Source: a virus
DNA: 64,000 bases
Reading direction: 5' to 3' (one strand)
IMG/VR virus record: IMGVR_UViG_3300037502_002960
Coordinates: 1-64,000 of that record
In this document: positions 19,437-29,158 of the stretch, in pieces
Numbering within the stretch: the first letter of the stretch is position 1
How the letters are laid out: each line of letters starts with the position of its first letter
Position numbers and translations under genes: made by a program
The notes under the pieces: model-generated
The model's input: only the letters and a program-made list of their open reading frames with translations
Told to the model about the DNA's origin: nothing
Databases searched by the model: none

Positions 19437-20024
19437 TTAAAACAGCCTTTTAGACTTTTCAACCTCAATATCGGTTGGTGTCGTCTCTGGTGAGAAATAA
19501 TCAGAAAATAGTCTTATGGCATCAAACTTGGAATTTACTGAAAGATGCTGGAAACCGTTAAACGGCATAGTTATAATTGGATTGCCAGAACGTCTACCAA
19601 TTGTATTTACTATTTCTTCCATAATCTCATAAGGTCTAATAAACTCTTTTTTATAACTTTCATCCCAAGCCAGCCACAAATTTTTCGACACAATTATATC
19701 AATTACAAATGAAGATTCTCTAATTCTTTCACCGTCTAATTCTCCAGTAGAATAATAAGCTCTAATCATACTCTTATCTTCTATTGTTGCTTCTGGGTCG
19801 AAAGGTGTAGGAGAAATTCTACAGAAAGAATCGGATTGTTTGATAATTTGAATATTTTTTTTCTCCATATTATCTTGAAAGCTATTAAAACCATCTGGTC
19901 TACTAGCAATGTCAAAGTTGCTAGAGTCTTTGTCTATGATTAGTAGACTTACCAGCCTGTCATTATATCTAAGCTGATTCATAACCTTTACAACTTCATT
20001 TGACATATTACTTATTTTAGCCAT
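19437..20024 (-). CDS. Unknown head-tail region protein
   Basis: The 195-residue protein is best started at the ATG at 20024, correctly spaced from GGAGG, rather than at the GTG six bases earlier. It contains P-I-I-T-M-P-F-N-G-F and R-L-F-S-D-Y-F motifs and alternates helices and strands, without a recognised domain. It overlaps the upstream gene by one base (TAATG), so translation is coupled. Size and place suit a tail completion protein or neck component. Confidence 0.65.
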   Translation of the reverse strand: MAKISNMSNEVVKVMNQLRYNDRLVSLLIIDKDSSNFDIASRPDGFNSFQDNMEKKNIQIIKQSDSFCRISPTPFDPEATIEDKSMIRAYYSTGELDGERIRESSFVIDIIVSKNLWLAWDESYKKEFIRPYEIMEEIVNTIGRRSGNPIITMPFNGFQHLSVNSKFDAIRLFSDYFSPETTPTDIEVEKSKRLF

Positions 20025-20773
20025 TACCACAATCCTCCTTCTGTCTCTGTAATGATATCTGTATCATCTGTATCGTAATTATTATGTGCGTAACCATTGA
20101 CGAAATCATCTTGAGTATTTTCTGTAGTTATTTTTAATGTACATTGAATAAGACCGTTGCTATTTGAATCAATGTTGGTTATATCATCTATACCAACAAT
20201 CTCATACACTTTACTATTAAAAATGAATCTAAAATTTAAATTAAAGTTTCTTGTCAAGTCATTACTTTCAAAAGTTAAAAACATCTGACCCATCGGCAAC
20301 CTAACATCATATTTGTTCCACTCAATGTCATTCTTGCTTTGCTTAGACTTAGAGCCTAAGTCAGTTGCAGAAACGATACATTTTATATCATGCTTTACGC
20401 CATCTTTGTCAACCCATCTTAATCTTTGATTTATTTTTAGCGCTAACATTTTTAAACTTGTTGATGCGTTACCACCATATTTATCTATTAACATATACCA
20501 CTCATCGTCTATAAGAACATTCATACCTATTTCCAATGTCTCCATAGGTCTAAGTATTACCTCTCTTAAAGTACCAAGTCTCTCAACTTCAACAACTCTA
20601 GCGTCAATTTCAGTAATTTCTATATGAGTTAAAGAGTCAACTTGTAGCCTCCTAAAAGTTGGAGATGAAGAAAAGTTCTCATTGATAAAGTTAATAGTAT
20701 TTTCTTGATAAACGTCGCCAACATTATCTCCACTTCTACCTAGCCTTCTTGAATACTTGTCTAGATATGACAC
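20024..20773 (-). CDS. Unknown head-tail connector-region protein
   Basis: The 249-residue protein starts with a Tyr/Arg-rich segment (Y-L-D-K-Y-S-R-R-L-G-R-S-G-D) and is mainly beta, with repeated Y-E-I-V-G-I-D-D and M-L-I-D-K-Y-G segments typical of connector or neck proteins. The preceding gene ends TAG-ATG two bases upstream. No family is recognised; a neck or stopper function is inferred only from its place between capsid and tail genes. Confidence 0.65.
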   Translation of the reverse strand: MSYLDKYSRRLGRSGDNVGDVYQENTINFINENFSSSPTFRRLQVDSLTHIEITEIDARVVEVERLGTLREVILRPMETLEIGMNVLIDDEWYMLIDKYGGNASTSLKMLALKINQRLRWVDKDGVKHDIKCIVSATDLGSKSKQSKNDIEWNKYDVRLPMGQMFLTFESNDLTRNFNLNFRFIFNSKVYEIVGIDDITNIDSNSNGLIQCTLKITTENTQDDFVNGYAHNNYDTDDTDIITETEGGLW

Positions 20774-20775
20774 AT

Positions 20776-21090
20776 CTAAACACCTTCAATCTTATTTAGC
20801 ATTGTTTTGATAATATTTATAGATTTAAAAACTTCTCTTTTAATTATTTTCTTCTCGCTATTGGTTTTGGCAACCTCTTTCTTTATTGACTCTAATGTTG
20901 ATAATAAAGAAATGTACTCAGATGAGCTTTCCATATTCACAACGTTTTCTAAACCATATAGTTCAAATATGAGAGATTCTACGTATGTGTCAACACCTTC
21001 GTTGTTCTCTTCATATAATGGTAAAACTTTAAATACACTATTTATTAGGGTGTCAAGATACCCAACTAATCTTTCGTTGTTAGAAATCAT
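20776..21090 (-). CDS. Small helical unknown protein, connector region
   Basis: The 104-residue protein is almost entirely helical (L-V-G-Y-L-D-T-L-I-N-S-V; L-E-S-I-K-K-E-V-A-K-T-N-S). It overlaps the end of the upstream gene by 4 nt (ATGA) and ends in TAG. No domain is recognised. It could be a small connector or an assembly accessory protein. Confidence 0.6.
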   Translation of the reverse strand: MISNNERLVGYLDTLINSVFKVLPLYEENNEGVDTYVESLIFELYGLENVVNMESSSEYISLLSTLESIKKEVAKTNSEKKIIKREVFKSINIIKTMLNKIEGV

Positions 21091-21665
21091 TGCCCCATCT
21101 CCATATATGTGTATTCTGTTATAAGTTTTTTTGACTCTTTTTGCAAGAGCCTATATAGTAAGTTTAGTTCTCTTAGCTGATTTGCCTGAGAGTATATTTT
21201 AAAATCTTTATCACTCAATGATTGTTTTATTACTTCTGTTGATAGCACCTGAGGCTTCATATATTCTACAAGCATTAAATGTGTTAAGATTGCCATTTCA
21301 AATTCTGTTAAACTATTAGGTATAATAGCGTTTTCTATAGTGTATAGACCATTTTGATAAGATATGTCAGATTCTAGAACATCGTATTTATTAATAAGCT
21401 CTGTTTTATTCTCTACAGTATCGCTATCATATTTTTCTTTTACGGTCTTTTTTACACCAAAATAGTGACCGATTTCATCTTCTAGTAAATCAAGGTTATT
21501 TTTACATTTATAAAATTTTGGTTTTGCCTTTTTATAATATGTCAGTAAATCCTCTTTTACACCAGTTGGGTCGGTCTGTATACTTTGTAATAGTTTGTAA
21601 TCAGATAAGCTAGACAGAAAATAGTCATACAATTCATCTAAATATGTTCTTTCCATCTTGGACAC
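21087..21665 (-). CDS. Unknown connector-region protein
   Basis: The 192-residue helical protein (Y-L-D-E-L-Y-D-Y-F-L-S-S-L; F-E-M-A-I-L-T-H-L-M-L-V-E-Y) is unrecognised. Its length and position two genes after the major capsid protein are what one expects of a head-tail connector (adaptor) protein, but the motifs do not prove it. It is coupled to the 104-residue downstream gene by a 4-nt overlap. Confidence 0.62.
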   Translation of the reverse strand: MSKMERTYLDELYDYFLSSLSDYKLLQSIQTDPTGVKEDLLTYYKKAKPKFYKCKNNLDLLEDEIGHYFGVKKTVKEKYDSDTVENKTELINKYDVLESDISYQNGLYTIENAIIPNSLTEFEMAILTHLMLVEYMKPQVLSTEVIKQSLSDKDFKIYSQANQLRELNLLYRLLQKESKKLITEYTYMEMGQ

Positions 21666-21671
21666 CTCTTA

Positions 21672-22355
21672 TCAGTCATTTTTAATTTTAATTACATCTT
21701 CTAAGGGTGCGTTATCCTCTAATGAAAAACCAAATAACTGCTGGATTGTGTTAATCTTTTTAACACTGTCTAATTTACCATTAGTATACATTTCCTTAGC
21801 TTTTTCAATAAACGCCTGTTTTGCACCTTTAGGCATATTTTTTACAAAAACTTCGATTTCTTCTGGAGATTTAGAAATGATTTCTTCTACATTTTGTGGT
21901 GTCACAATATTTTTATAAATTTCAGTCAACTCAAATTCATCTTGAATGTGTGGATTCAGAACAATTAACCAGCCGTCTTTAAAGACTTTTGGGCTTCTGT
22001 TTCTAATATTTAATAGTTCACCATATGGAATTTTAGTTGTTTGACCAAAATCTGTCATTCTCCAAACACGACCAGTCATATCTGACCTGTGGACTAATGT
22101 TCCGCTTAAACCGTTCATAACAACAATTAGGTCATCGTCTTTAAATTTAAAAGCTTTTGTCTCAACAACAACTGTCTTTTCAATTTCTTTTCTTTCTTCT
22201 GCTTCTTTTAAATCTTTATCTTCCTGCTCAACCATCTCTTCTAGTTTAGCATTTGTATAAATTTTTCCATTTTCGTCTTTTAAGTCTTCTTTGTCATAGC
22301 CATATTCTTCAATTAAAAGTTTTACTAATTCTTTTTTAGATAATTTTTTAACCAT
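21672..22355 (-). CDS. Unknown protein downstream of the major capsid gene
   Basis: The 227-residue protein has an N-terminal basic/acidic helical segment resembling small DNA- or protein-binding domains (K-K-L-S-K-K-E-L-V-K-L-L-I-E-E-Y-G-Y), then a beta domain with L-V-H-R-S-D-M-T-G-R-V-W and G-W-L-I-V-L-N-P-H. Its start has AAAAAGGGG upstream. It may be a capsid accessory or head completion protein. The function is not visible. Confidence 0.65.
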   Translation of the reverse strand: MVKKLSKKELVKLLIEEYGYDKEDLKDENGKIYTNAKLEEMVEQEDKDLKEAEERKEIEKTVVVETKAFKFKDDDLIVVMNGLSGTLVHRSDMTGRVWRMTDFGQTTKIPYGELLNIRNRSPKVFKDGWLIVLNPHIQDEFELTEIYKNIVTPQNVEEIISKSPEEIEVFVKNMPKGAKQAFIEKAKEMYTNGKLDSVKKINTIQQLFGFSLEDNAPLEDVIKIKND

Positions 22356-22382
22356 TATTACTACCCCTTTTTCTCATTTTTA

Positions 22383-22404
22383 AGGGGTTGATTTCTCAAC
22401 CCCT
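22383..22404 (-). terminator. Hairpin after the major capsid gene
   Basis: A 9-bp GC-rich stem (AGGGGTTGA and complement) with a TTTC loop follows the capsid gene on the minus strand. The U-tract is weak (TTAAAAA), so partial attenuation, raising capsid over downstream proteins, is more likely than full termination. Confidence 0.65.
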
Positions 22405-22424
22405 ATTTGTTATAATATTATTTA

Positions 22425-23423
22425 TTAAGCACCAAATTTAACGAAACCGAATGCTTTAGAAGTTACAACGGCAATACCAAACTTGTTAGATACAAAGTAT
22501 TCTTGCATCATGTCAGATGAAGTTCCACCTTGATTATCTTGGATAATTGCGTCACCTTCGTTAACAACTTTAACCATTTTGTCTGCATTTTGTGGTAATA
22601 ATAATACAAAGTCATTACCAATTGAGAATTCGTCAGTACCATATTTATGGGTTTGAGCGATTTCACGTAGTTCGATACTAGCAATTTTGCCATAGTATCC
22701 TAAGTCGTTCTTAGTATCAACCATAGCATCAGTTGTAGCGTCTGGAGCTAGCTTACGTAAAGCAAGTTTAGTACCGTGGATTGCCACTTTTTCACCAGTA
22801 CGAGCCTCAATATGCATAGCCAATTCAATAATTTCTTCCTCTGTAGGAACAGTTGTTGCAGTAAAGTGATATGTACCATTGTACTCACCATATGATTGCA
22901 TTACAGCAATAGCAATACGTTCGTTAAGGTCTTTCTTGAACGACTTTGCAATTCCTTCGATGAAATCAGCCCAGTCAACACGACCTGCTAAGAAGCGGTG
23001 GAAATCTTCTCCAACTTTAATAGCATATGTATCAAGAGATACTGAGAACTCTTGTCCATCACGTAAACGTTGTCTACGGATATTACTATTTCCATCAGAA
23101 ACGAGAGCGACACGGAATAAGTTGTTTGCAGGAACTTTAAATAAGTTTTCATCGCCCCATGCTAAGTTACGATATTCTGCGAAAGCCTCTAAATCGTTTG
23201 AAAGGTCTTCTTGAACAGTTTCGTTGATAATTTCTTCAAGAATTTCAAAGATTTCTACCTTATGTTTACGGAAAGTTTTACGGTCAATCTTACCGTTTCC
23301 TTCTAGTGAGAATTCCATTAATTCTGCGAAAGCCTTACGAAGTGCATCGTTAGCTTCATTTGTTGAATAGTTTTGTACTCTGCCTTTTGCTAAATCGACA
23401 GCTAATTTAATCATTTCATTCAT
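22425..23423 (-). CDS. Major capsid protein (HK97-like)
   Basis: The 332-residue protein has an N-terminal charged helix (N-Y-S-T-N-E-A-N-D-A-L-R-K-A-F) and beta segments with E-F-S-V-S-L-D-T-Y-A-I-K-V and the A-I-H-G-T-K-L-A-L-R-K-L region seen in HK97-fold capsid proteins of Bacillus-type phages. It is followed by an attenuator hairpin, preceded by a decoration-protein gene and a protease-scaffold gene, and shows the more GC-rich codons of an abundantly expressed gene. GGGAGG sits upstream of the ATG. Confidence 0.85.
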   Translation of the reverse strand: MNEMIKLAVDLAKGRVQNYSTNEANDALRKAFAELMEFSLEGNGKIDRKTFRKHKVEIFEILEEIINETVQEDLSNDLEAFAEYRNLAWGDENLFKVPANNLFRVALVSDGNSNIRRQRLRDGQEFSVSLDTYAIKVGEDFHRFLAGRVDWADFIEGIAKSFKKDLNERIAIAVMQSYGEYNGTYHFTATTVPTEEEIIELAMHIEARTGEKVAIHGTKLALRKLAPDATTDAMVDTKNDLGYYGKIASIELREIAQTHKYGTDEFSIGNDFVLLLPQNADKMVKVVNEGDAIIQDNQGGTSSDMMQEYFVSNKFGIAVVTSKAFGFVKFGA

Positions 23424-23452
23424 TTCAAATTTTCCTCCCTATTTTTGGTTAA

Positions 23453-23959
23453 TTACCGTACAACTTGTACAGCATATGAATCAGTATTTAAGTCTAGTTC
23501 TCTAGTCGCATCTTCGATTACTTTGAAAGCAATTTTTGCAGTATCTGCATCAGCTGGTAAAGTTGGCACACCTAGCTTACCAGCAGTTTTAACAGTTAAA
23601 AGATCACCTTTAGCTGGTACACCATCAAATAAATCAGCAGTTAAAGTAATGATATCACCATCTGCTAAGCGATAAGCACGAGCAGTTTTACCAGCTTCAA
23701 TTAGATAGTCTGCTAATTTATACTTTCTTTCATCAGCCATAACCTCTGGGTTGTGGACTAAAAGAACCTCTTCTGCCATATCTGCTTCAACAGCAAGAGT
23801 ACCATATTTTACCTCTGCCTCACCTGCAACTAAATCACCAAGCTTTACAAATACACCATTAGTAGTTTCTACAGCAGTGCTACCATCATTAGTGACAATA
23901 ACTGATTCTAAATTACCGTTATAACCAGATAAAACTCTATCTTTACGTACAATAGCCAT
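23453..23959 (-). CDS. Capsid decoration/stabilisation protein
   Basis: The 168-residue protein is small, Ala/Val/Asp-rich and beta-like (V-L-S-G-Y-N-G-N-L-E-S-V-I-V; G-D-I-I-T-L-T-A-D-L-F). It lies between the protease-scaffold and the major capsid gene, the usual place for head decoration proteins. Codon usage matches the major capsid gene, consistent with high copy number. The call rests on position and composition. Confidence 0.7.
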   Translation of the reverse strand: MAIVRKDRVLSGYNGNLESVIVTNDGSTAVETTNGVFVKLGDLVAGEAEVKYGTLAVEADMAEEVLLVHNPEVMADERKYKLADYLIEAGKTARAYRLADGDIITLTADLFDGVPAKGDLLTVKTAGKLGVPTLPADADTAKIAFKVIEDATRELDLNTDSYAVQVVR

Positions 23960-23986
23960 TTTTAAATTCCTCCATTTTTATAATTA

Positions 23987-25549
23987 TTATTTATTTCTAT
24001 ATTTTTCAACTAAACCACCATAAGGTGTTTCGTCTACTTTATCTTTGCTGAAACTTAACTTAATAGTTTCTTTTTCTTTCTTTGTAAAATTCTTTTTGCT
24101 AGCAACTTTTTTACCTAAAATTGCATAACATTTTTCTTCAATTTCTTCTAAAGAAAATTCATGAACATTAATATCTTTTACATCTTCTTCGTTTAACTGG
24201 AATTTTTCAAAGATATCTTTCGAGTTAGATTCATGCTCATCTTTTAACTTATCAAGTTTAAACTCTTTTAACTCTTCATTTTCTTCTTTTAAAGATTCGT
24301 ATGTAGAGCGCATTAAACTTAAAGCATCTTTTTCTTCTTTTGTTAAATACTCAGCGAATACCTCACCTAAGTTTTCTACAAGTTCTGCTTTTTCATTTAC
24401 AATCTGATAAGCAATCTTATAATGCTTGTTTTCGCTATAGTTATAAGCAACAAAGGTTTTTTCAAACACTTCTGTTACATACATATCACCGTAGCCTAAT
24501 TCTTCAATTAAACCATAAAGTGATGAACGAATATCTTCATGAGACATTTCAAAAAACACTGTAAATACCTTGTCTTCTTTTTCTTCATCTTCTGTATTTT
24601 CGTCAATAACTTCTTCTAAAGTTTCTTCTGTTACTTCATCATGATTTTCTTCATCTTCGGTCTCAGTATCAACTTTATCTTCAGTTACGACTACAGTCTC
24701 TTCTTGAGATTCTTCTTGTTCAACTTGTTCAACTTTATCTTCTGCTAAAATTTCATCTTCTGAATCATCTTCAACATCGGTATCAAAAGCTTCTTTCACA
24801 GCAACTTCCAAATCTTCATCGTTTAATGATTCAAAGTCAATATTTTTTGCTGTTAAATCTTCTTTTGAAATAGAATATTTTTCTAACAATTCTTCAAGCA
24901 ATTTACTATCCCCTTTCTCTTCTGATAAGGAAGTTTTTAACTCATAAATCATATGAGAAAACTCTTTCTTAAATTCATTTTTATTCAAAGAGTAACCAGT
25001 TATACTAGCATCTTCAAAGGCTGGCTCAACATTGTCGCCCAAAATACATAATGCTGAAAAATTGAAACCATCAATAATATAAGTGTCTTTTTCATCAGAC
25101 CATTTTCCATCTGTGATTTCAATCTCCATTGACTGACCTTTGCCATTTTCAATAATGTCATAAGCTTCTTCGTATCTACCAGTCCACAAGTAACACCCAT
25201 GGATTGTCAAATACTCTCTTGTGACACCATCGTCACCTTTAACTTCTTCCCATTCATATGTAGCTGATTCTGGAACAACACCGTATGGCTTTGTTGTATG
25301 AATATATTTGTATGTATCAATATCAATTTTGCCACCGTGACCTTTATAGTCTTCTGATTCAACAGAGTATTCTCCAACAATCGGAATATTTTTTAACGTG
25401 GGAAGAGCTTTTTCGACCGCATTTTTTGTAATGTAAGATGCGTTTCTATTCTGTCCAGTATACATAACTCTTACTTTGCAGGTAGAGAAAAGTGGATTAA
25501 TCGCTTTAACATCACTAATATTTGCTTTAAACTCTAAAATTTTATCCAT
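23987..25549 (-). CDS. Fused prohead protease (XkdF-like) and scaffold
   Basis: The 520-residue product is best started at the ATG at 25549, with GGGGGTGGAG well placed; a TTG lies 24 nt earlier. Residues 1-200 resemble the XkdF-type capsid maturation protease: V-G-E-Y with a nearby H-G-G, G-Q-S-M-E-I-E-I, and a Ser in F-N-F-S-A-L-C-I-L-G-D-N-V. Residues 210-520 are extremely acidic and coiled-coil prone (E-E-S-Q-E-E; E-D-E-E-N-H-D-E), as expected of a scaffold. Such fusions allow the protease to remove the scaffold during maturation. It lies between portal and capsid genes. Exact catalytic residues need alignment. Confidence 0.8.
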   Translation of the reverse strand: MDKILEFKANISDVKAINPLFSTCKVRVMYTGQNRNASYITKNAVEKALPTLKNIPIVGEYSVESEDYKGHGGKIDIDTYKYIHTTKPYGVVPESATYEWEEVKGDDGVTREYLTIHGCYLWTGRYEEAYDIIENGKGQSMEIEITDGKWSDEKDTYIIDGFNFSALCILGDNVEPAFEDASITGYSLNKNEFKKEFSHMIYELKTSLSEEKGDSKLLEELLEKYSISKEDLTAKNIDFESLNDEDLEVAVKEAFDTDVEDDSEDEILAEDKVEQVEQEESQEETVVVTEDKVDTETEDEENHDEVTEETLEEVIDENTEDEEKEDKVFTVFFEMSHEDIRSSLYGLIEELGYGDMYVTEVFEKTFVAYNYSENKHYKIAYQIVNEKAELVENLGEVFAEYLTKEEKDALSLMRSTYESLKEENEELKEFKLDKLKDEHESNSKDIFEKFQLNEEDVKDINVHEFSLEEIEEKCYAILGKKVASKKNFTKKEKETIKLSFSKDKVDETPYGGLVEKYRNK

Positions 25550-25585
25550 TTTTACTTCTCCACCCCCTTTCAAAATTTAGTTAAG

Positions 25586-27079
25586 CTATTTATCTCTAGC
25601 TCTAGCACCCTCATCGCCAATATCCTCAACCTCAGATTCTGGTCTACCTTCTGATTCTTCAATACCATCAGAACCCATGGTGTGACTACTAGCCAAAGGA
25701 ATTAAATTATGATGCAATTCAAACACATCATTTTCAAGTGTAATTAAATTTGTAAGTTCAATAGGGCTTAAACCTAATACAGCACCGATATGGCTTTTAA
25801 CTGGAATACCGTATTGAGCTGATTCAAGATACATCTTATGTTTCTCTTTTTCATTAAATCTAGTAACATCTAAAATATCTACACTAAACATAAGATTTTT
25901 AAAATTAAACTTAAGGTATCTGTTTAACCATCTTTCAATCTGGTTTAATACATCAAAAACAATATTTTCATCTGTCTTAATAGACATTTGTAAACCTTGT
26001 GATGTAGATTTATCTGCATTAAATAGTAATTGAGAAGTACCATTTCCAGACCAGAAGTCTCTTTCAGCTTTTGCGACACCATCACTGTCAGCCCTATCTT
26101 TGTCAAACTTAACTGTATCAATTGGCATAGGTGAAGTGATAACCCCAACATTATCTGGAACCGTTTCTGATGCTAAATTGTGGAAATACATCATTGTATC
26201 CATATCAATCATAAAGTCGTTGTTATCTTCAGAATCTTTTCTCATAGGAAGTTCTTGAGTAATTAACATATAATTACTAATCTCTTCTTTATTTTTTCTT
26301 AATCTCTTGAATCCTTCCATATCAAAAATTGCATCAAAACTTCCAGCAAACGGTGGAAATGTTTCTAACATAGACTCATTGATTTTAATACAAATAGTAT
26401 TCTGAGAATCAAGTTCAACCCAACTACCTAATCTTCTATCATTTACTTTTCTGTTTTTCCATAAGATATATTTCTGTTGAACCTCTTCTGCCCAACTAGA
26501 AAGTTCATCTTCATTACCAGAAAAATGTTCCATATTTATACTAAAACTATAAACACCATCTTCAACAGAAGTTATCTTTGCGATTGAGCTGTCAATTTTT
26601 TGTATATAAAAATCATTCTTTGTTTTATGTACATAGCCAAAAAACACATCTTCGACAAAAGCTACATTTAATAGCTTGGTAAATTCGTGTTTTATATTTA
26701 AAACTTTTAAGAATTCTGCAACTTGATTATATTGCTTTAAAATCTTAGTTTTATCTATACCTGCCAAACTAACAGATGGTACTAATACATGCGCAAAGGT
26801 TGGCATTTCTGCAAAGTGCCTAACCAATCTTTGATATTGTGGGCTTTTTGCATATAATAATTTTGATACATCAACTAGTTTTTTCTGATTTTTTTCTAGT
26901 TTAAATCCTTCTAAAAATGTCTGAATATCACTTTGCTTATATTTGGAAAGTAAAGATTTGCTGTTCAAATCCCTTGATAAATCATTAATAACTAACTTAG
27001 CAAAATCTTCTCTTTTAAAAGACATAGAATTTCTTCTGATATTATCAACATTCCTCACGTCTCTATCATTAGTCGTCAT
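25586..27079 (-). CDS. Portal protein
   Basis: The 497-residue protein lies directly downstream of the large terminase gene. It contains segments typical of phage portal proteins: a helical N-terminal wing with Y-Q-R-L-V-R-H-F-A-E-M-P, a central stretch with L-P-M-R-K-D and N-V-G-V-I-T-S-P-M-P-I, and S-G-N-G-T-S-Q-L-L-F-N-A-D-K-S-T-S-Q-G before the clip/stem region. Twelve copies would form the DNA entry vertex and dock the terminase. It stops at TAG, followed four codons later by TAA-rich DNA. Confidence 0.88.
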   Translation of the reverse strand: MTTNDRDVRNVDNIRRNSMSFKREDFAKLVINDLSRDLNSKSLLSKYKQSDIQTFLEGFKLEKNQKKLVDVSKLLYAKSPQYQRLVRHFAEMPTFAHVLVPSVSLAGIDKTKILKQYNQVAEFLKVLNIKHEFTKLLNVAFVEDVFFGYVHKTKNDFYIQKIDSSIAKITSVEDGVYSFSINMEHFSGNEDELSSWAEEVQQKYILWKNRKVNDRRLGSWVELDSQNTICIKINESMLETFPPFAGSFDAIFDMEGFKRLRKNKEEISNYMLITQELPMRKDSEDNNDFMIDMDTMMYFHNLASETVPDNVGVITSPMPIDTVKFDKDRADSDGVAKAERDFWSGNGTSQLLFNADKSTSQGLQMSIKTDENIVFDVLNQIERWLNRYLKFNFKNLMFSVDILDVTRFNEKEKHKMYLESAQYGIPVKSHIGAVLGLSPIELTNLITLENDVFELHHNLIPLASSHTMGSDGIEESEGRPESEVEDIGDEGARARDK

Positions 27080-27094
27080 TCATATCACCCCTAT

Positions 27095-29120
27095 CTATTC
27101 GAAAGTTCTATATTTTGGTTTTTTAACTGCAACATAACCTGTTGCATTAAACTTAGGTCTATTTTTCTTGCGCTGATTTTTCTTTTCTTCAAGGTATATA
27201 TAGTAGAGTCCGTATGAAACTGCAGAATATCTATCCTTTTCCATTTGGCTTGATACACGCTTGACTCTAGTTTTATTGCCCTGTGCTTCGAATGTCAAGT
27301 TCATAACTTCATCAACGAATAATGATGTTTCCACGTGTGGAATCAATTGTTGTGCAAGTTTTTCAGAATCTTTTTCTTTACTCTCTTCTTTTATGACATT
27401 TTCACTAACAAGTAATTTTAGGTCATGGTTTGAAATGGTAGCCATAAAGTGGTTATGTATATCTGATGCACTTGTCTCTTTTGTGTTAGACATGACATTA
27501 AATATAAGTGGTAGTGAATTTGGTTGTTTATATTTATCATAACTGCTATCATTAACAACAGAATATGAAGGAAATCTGTCTTCTTTTACAAGATAGTCTA
27601 TCAAACCTCTACCTAAACCATTACCATCGACTACAACCATAGATGCATTATATTTGCTAACAAGTTCTTTAACGTAAATTGATTGTTTTTCAAAGTGCAT
27701 ATTGCCTTTATATGTATGTATATTAACTAGGTGTTTAATATAAGTCCCATTACCTCTTGCTGTAAGTTTAAATACAGCAATTGCTGTTGTTGCTGTCTTT
27801 TTCTTTTCTGAACGTGCAACGTCAACAGACAATACGTATTTTACATCAGATTTAACTTTTAAAGCTTCTAACTCTGATTTCACCAATACTCTTGATTTTT
27901 CCAAGTCTTTTAGTTGAACCAAGCTGTTCTCGCTTGAACCAGTCCACACACTCATATATTCTCTCAATTTGTTATCGTGAGGGCTTTTTATCTCTCACTT
28001 CTAGGAGTTTCCCCCATTATACCTTGTTAATTCAAGGCTAGTTCAGCATACATTTTCACCTTCGTACGTTAGTATGTTAAGGTGTTGGACGCTCTTGGCA
28101 GAATTATATTCTAATTTAATAGTTTCATCTGCTATGCGTTACGATACTACATATTTTTTATGATATATAGTTATCTCGGTATTACCATATCTAATTAATA
28201 TTAAAGTTAGGTTTCACCGATATCGCCCAATAATAATTCTGAATATTTCTAATCAGAACGCCAAAAAATTTAGCATATTGAAGTGGACTCATTGACGGGT
28301 CATTTTTTACCTCTTCTATGTAAGCTGGGTCTAGTTGCTCAAACATAACTGGTAAAGTCCAATCATTACCAATCACAAAAGCTGATTTGCCCATAGCCAT
28401 TTCTGTCATAACGCTAAATAATTGTTCCCAAGCATACGACTGTTTTGAACTTGCCGTAGTAACGTAGCTCAATTGTTTATGGATATCATATTTTGAAACT
28501 TTACCATCTGCACCCTTACGGTTGTTTGCTAGTAATGGTAATAGTACCTCACCGATAATTTCTCTGTGTTTTTCCATACTAACAATCTCTTCAAAACTAA
28601 GTCCGTGTCTTCTGAGACCACGTGAACCTTGACTCGCAACAACAATATCTAAGATACTGCCGTTCCAAAACGTAAGCCTTGTAAAGTCTTTTGCAAAAGT
28701 ATGTTTTTTAACTTCGCCTTTTAACAAGGGAATAAAATTCCAAATAGCCTCTATATTAGCTTGACTGATTTGGGCGGCTTGGTCTTTTTGTGGCGCAACC
28801 AAAGATAATTTAATTCCTGGATAAAATATACATTTAAGATACATACTTAAAATATTTAGGAAAGATTTACTCGTTCCCCTAGTAGATGTGATGTACTAAT
28901 AAACCTTCTTGTATCTCGCCATAATTCTTAAAAATAATCTCTGAAAAGGGTAAAGTTCAAAAGAACCGTCTTTAGGCTTTATATAGTCTATAAATAAATC
29001 TGGGTAGTATTGAAAAAACGCTAACATATTTGCAAATATTGGTAGCATATCTTCAACGTTTTTAACATTAGTTCCTTGAACATTCTCTAATTCAGACCAT
29101 GGTTTCCACTTAGAAGTCAT
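27095..29120 (-). CDS. terL: Large terminase, split by a group I intron and an in-frame UAG
   Basis: Exon 1 (29120-28272) begins at an ATG with a perfect GGAGGTGAT and encodes the ATPase domain; exon 2 (27964-27095) encodes the nuclease domain (V-L-S-V-D-V-A-R, V-V-D-G-N-G-L-G-R-G). Removing 27965-28271 joins S-P-L-Q-Y-A to R-E-Y-M-S-V-W-T-G in frame, giving about 572 codons. In exon 1 the frame is broken only by a TAG at 28896-28898, eight codons before the Walker A-like R-G-T-S-K-S. No start codon lies between TAG and the Walker motif, so an active motor needs read-through, suppression or a sequencing error. Walker B-like acidic residues lie in L-S-F-E-E-I-V. The protein packages DNA through the portal. 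Confidence 0.85.
27965..28271 (-). ncRNA. ORF-less group I intron in the large terminase gene
   Basis: The boundaries obey the group I rule: exon 1 ends in U (ATGCT) and the intron ends in G. P1 forms between exon ATGCT and intron GGCGT, with a U-G pair at the splice site; P10 forms between the intron TTTTTT and exon 2 AGAGAA. Inside, CGGTGAAACC and GGTAATACCG give P4/P5, GCGATA/TATCGT gives P3, and GTAG with CTAT in GATGAAACTAT is a plausible P7. The intron in the tRNA-Arg gene shares the same P4/P5 signature. It is 307 nt and encodes no endonuclease. Confidence 0.82.
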
Positions 29121-29158
29121 TGTGCATCACCTCCGTTTCAAGGAAAGCGGTTTTTGAA

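Noticed and set aside
28191-28844. Separate 217-residue gene in the packaging module
   Set aside because: It is exon 1 of the large terminase: same frame as the upstream 74 codons and spliced to the nuclease exon.
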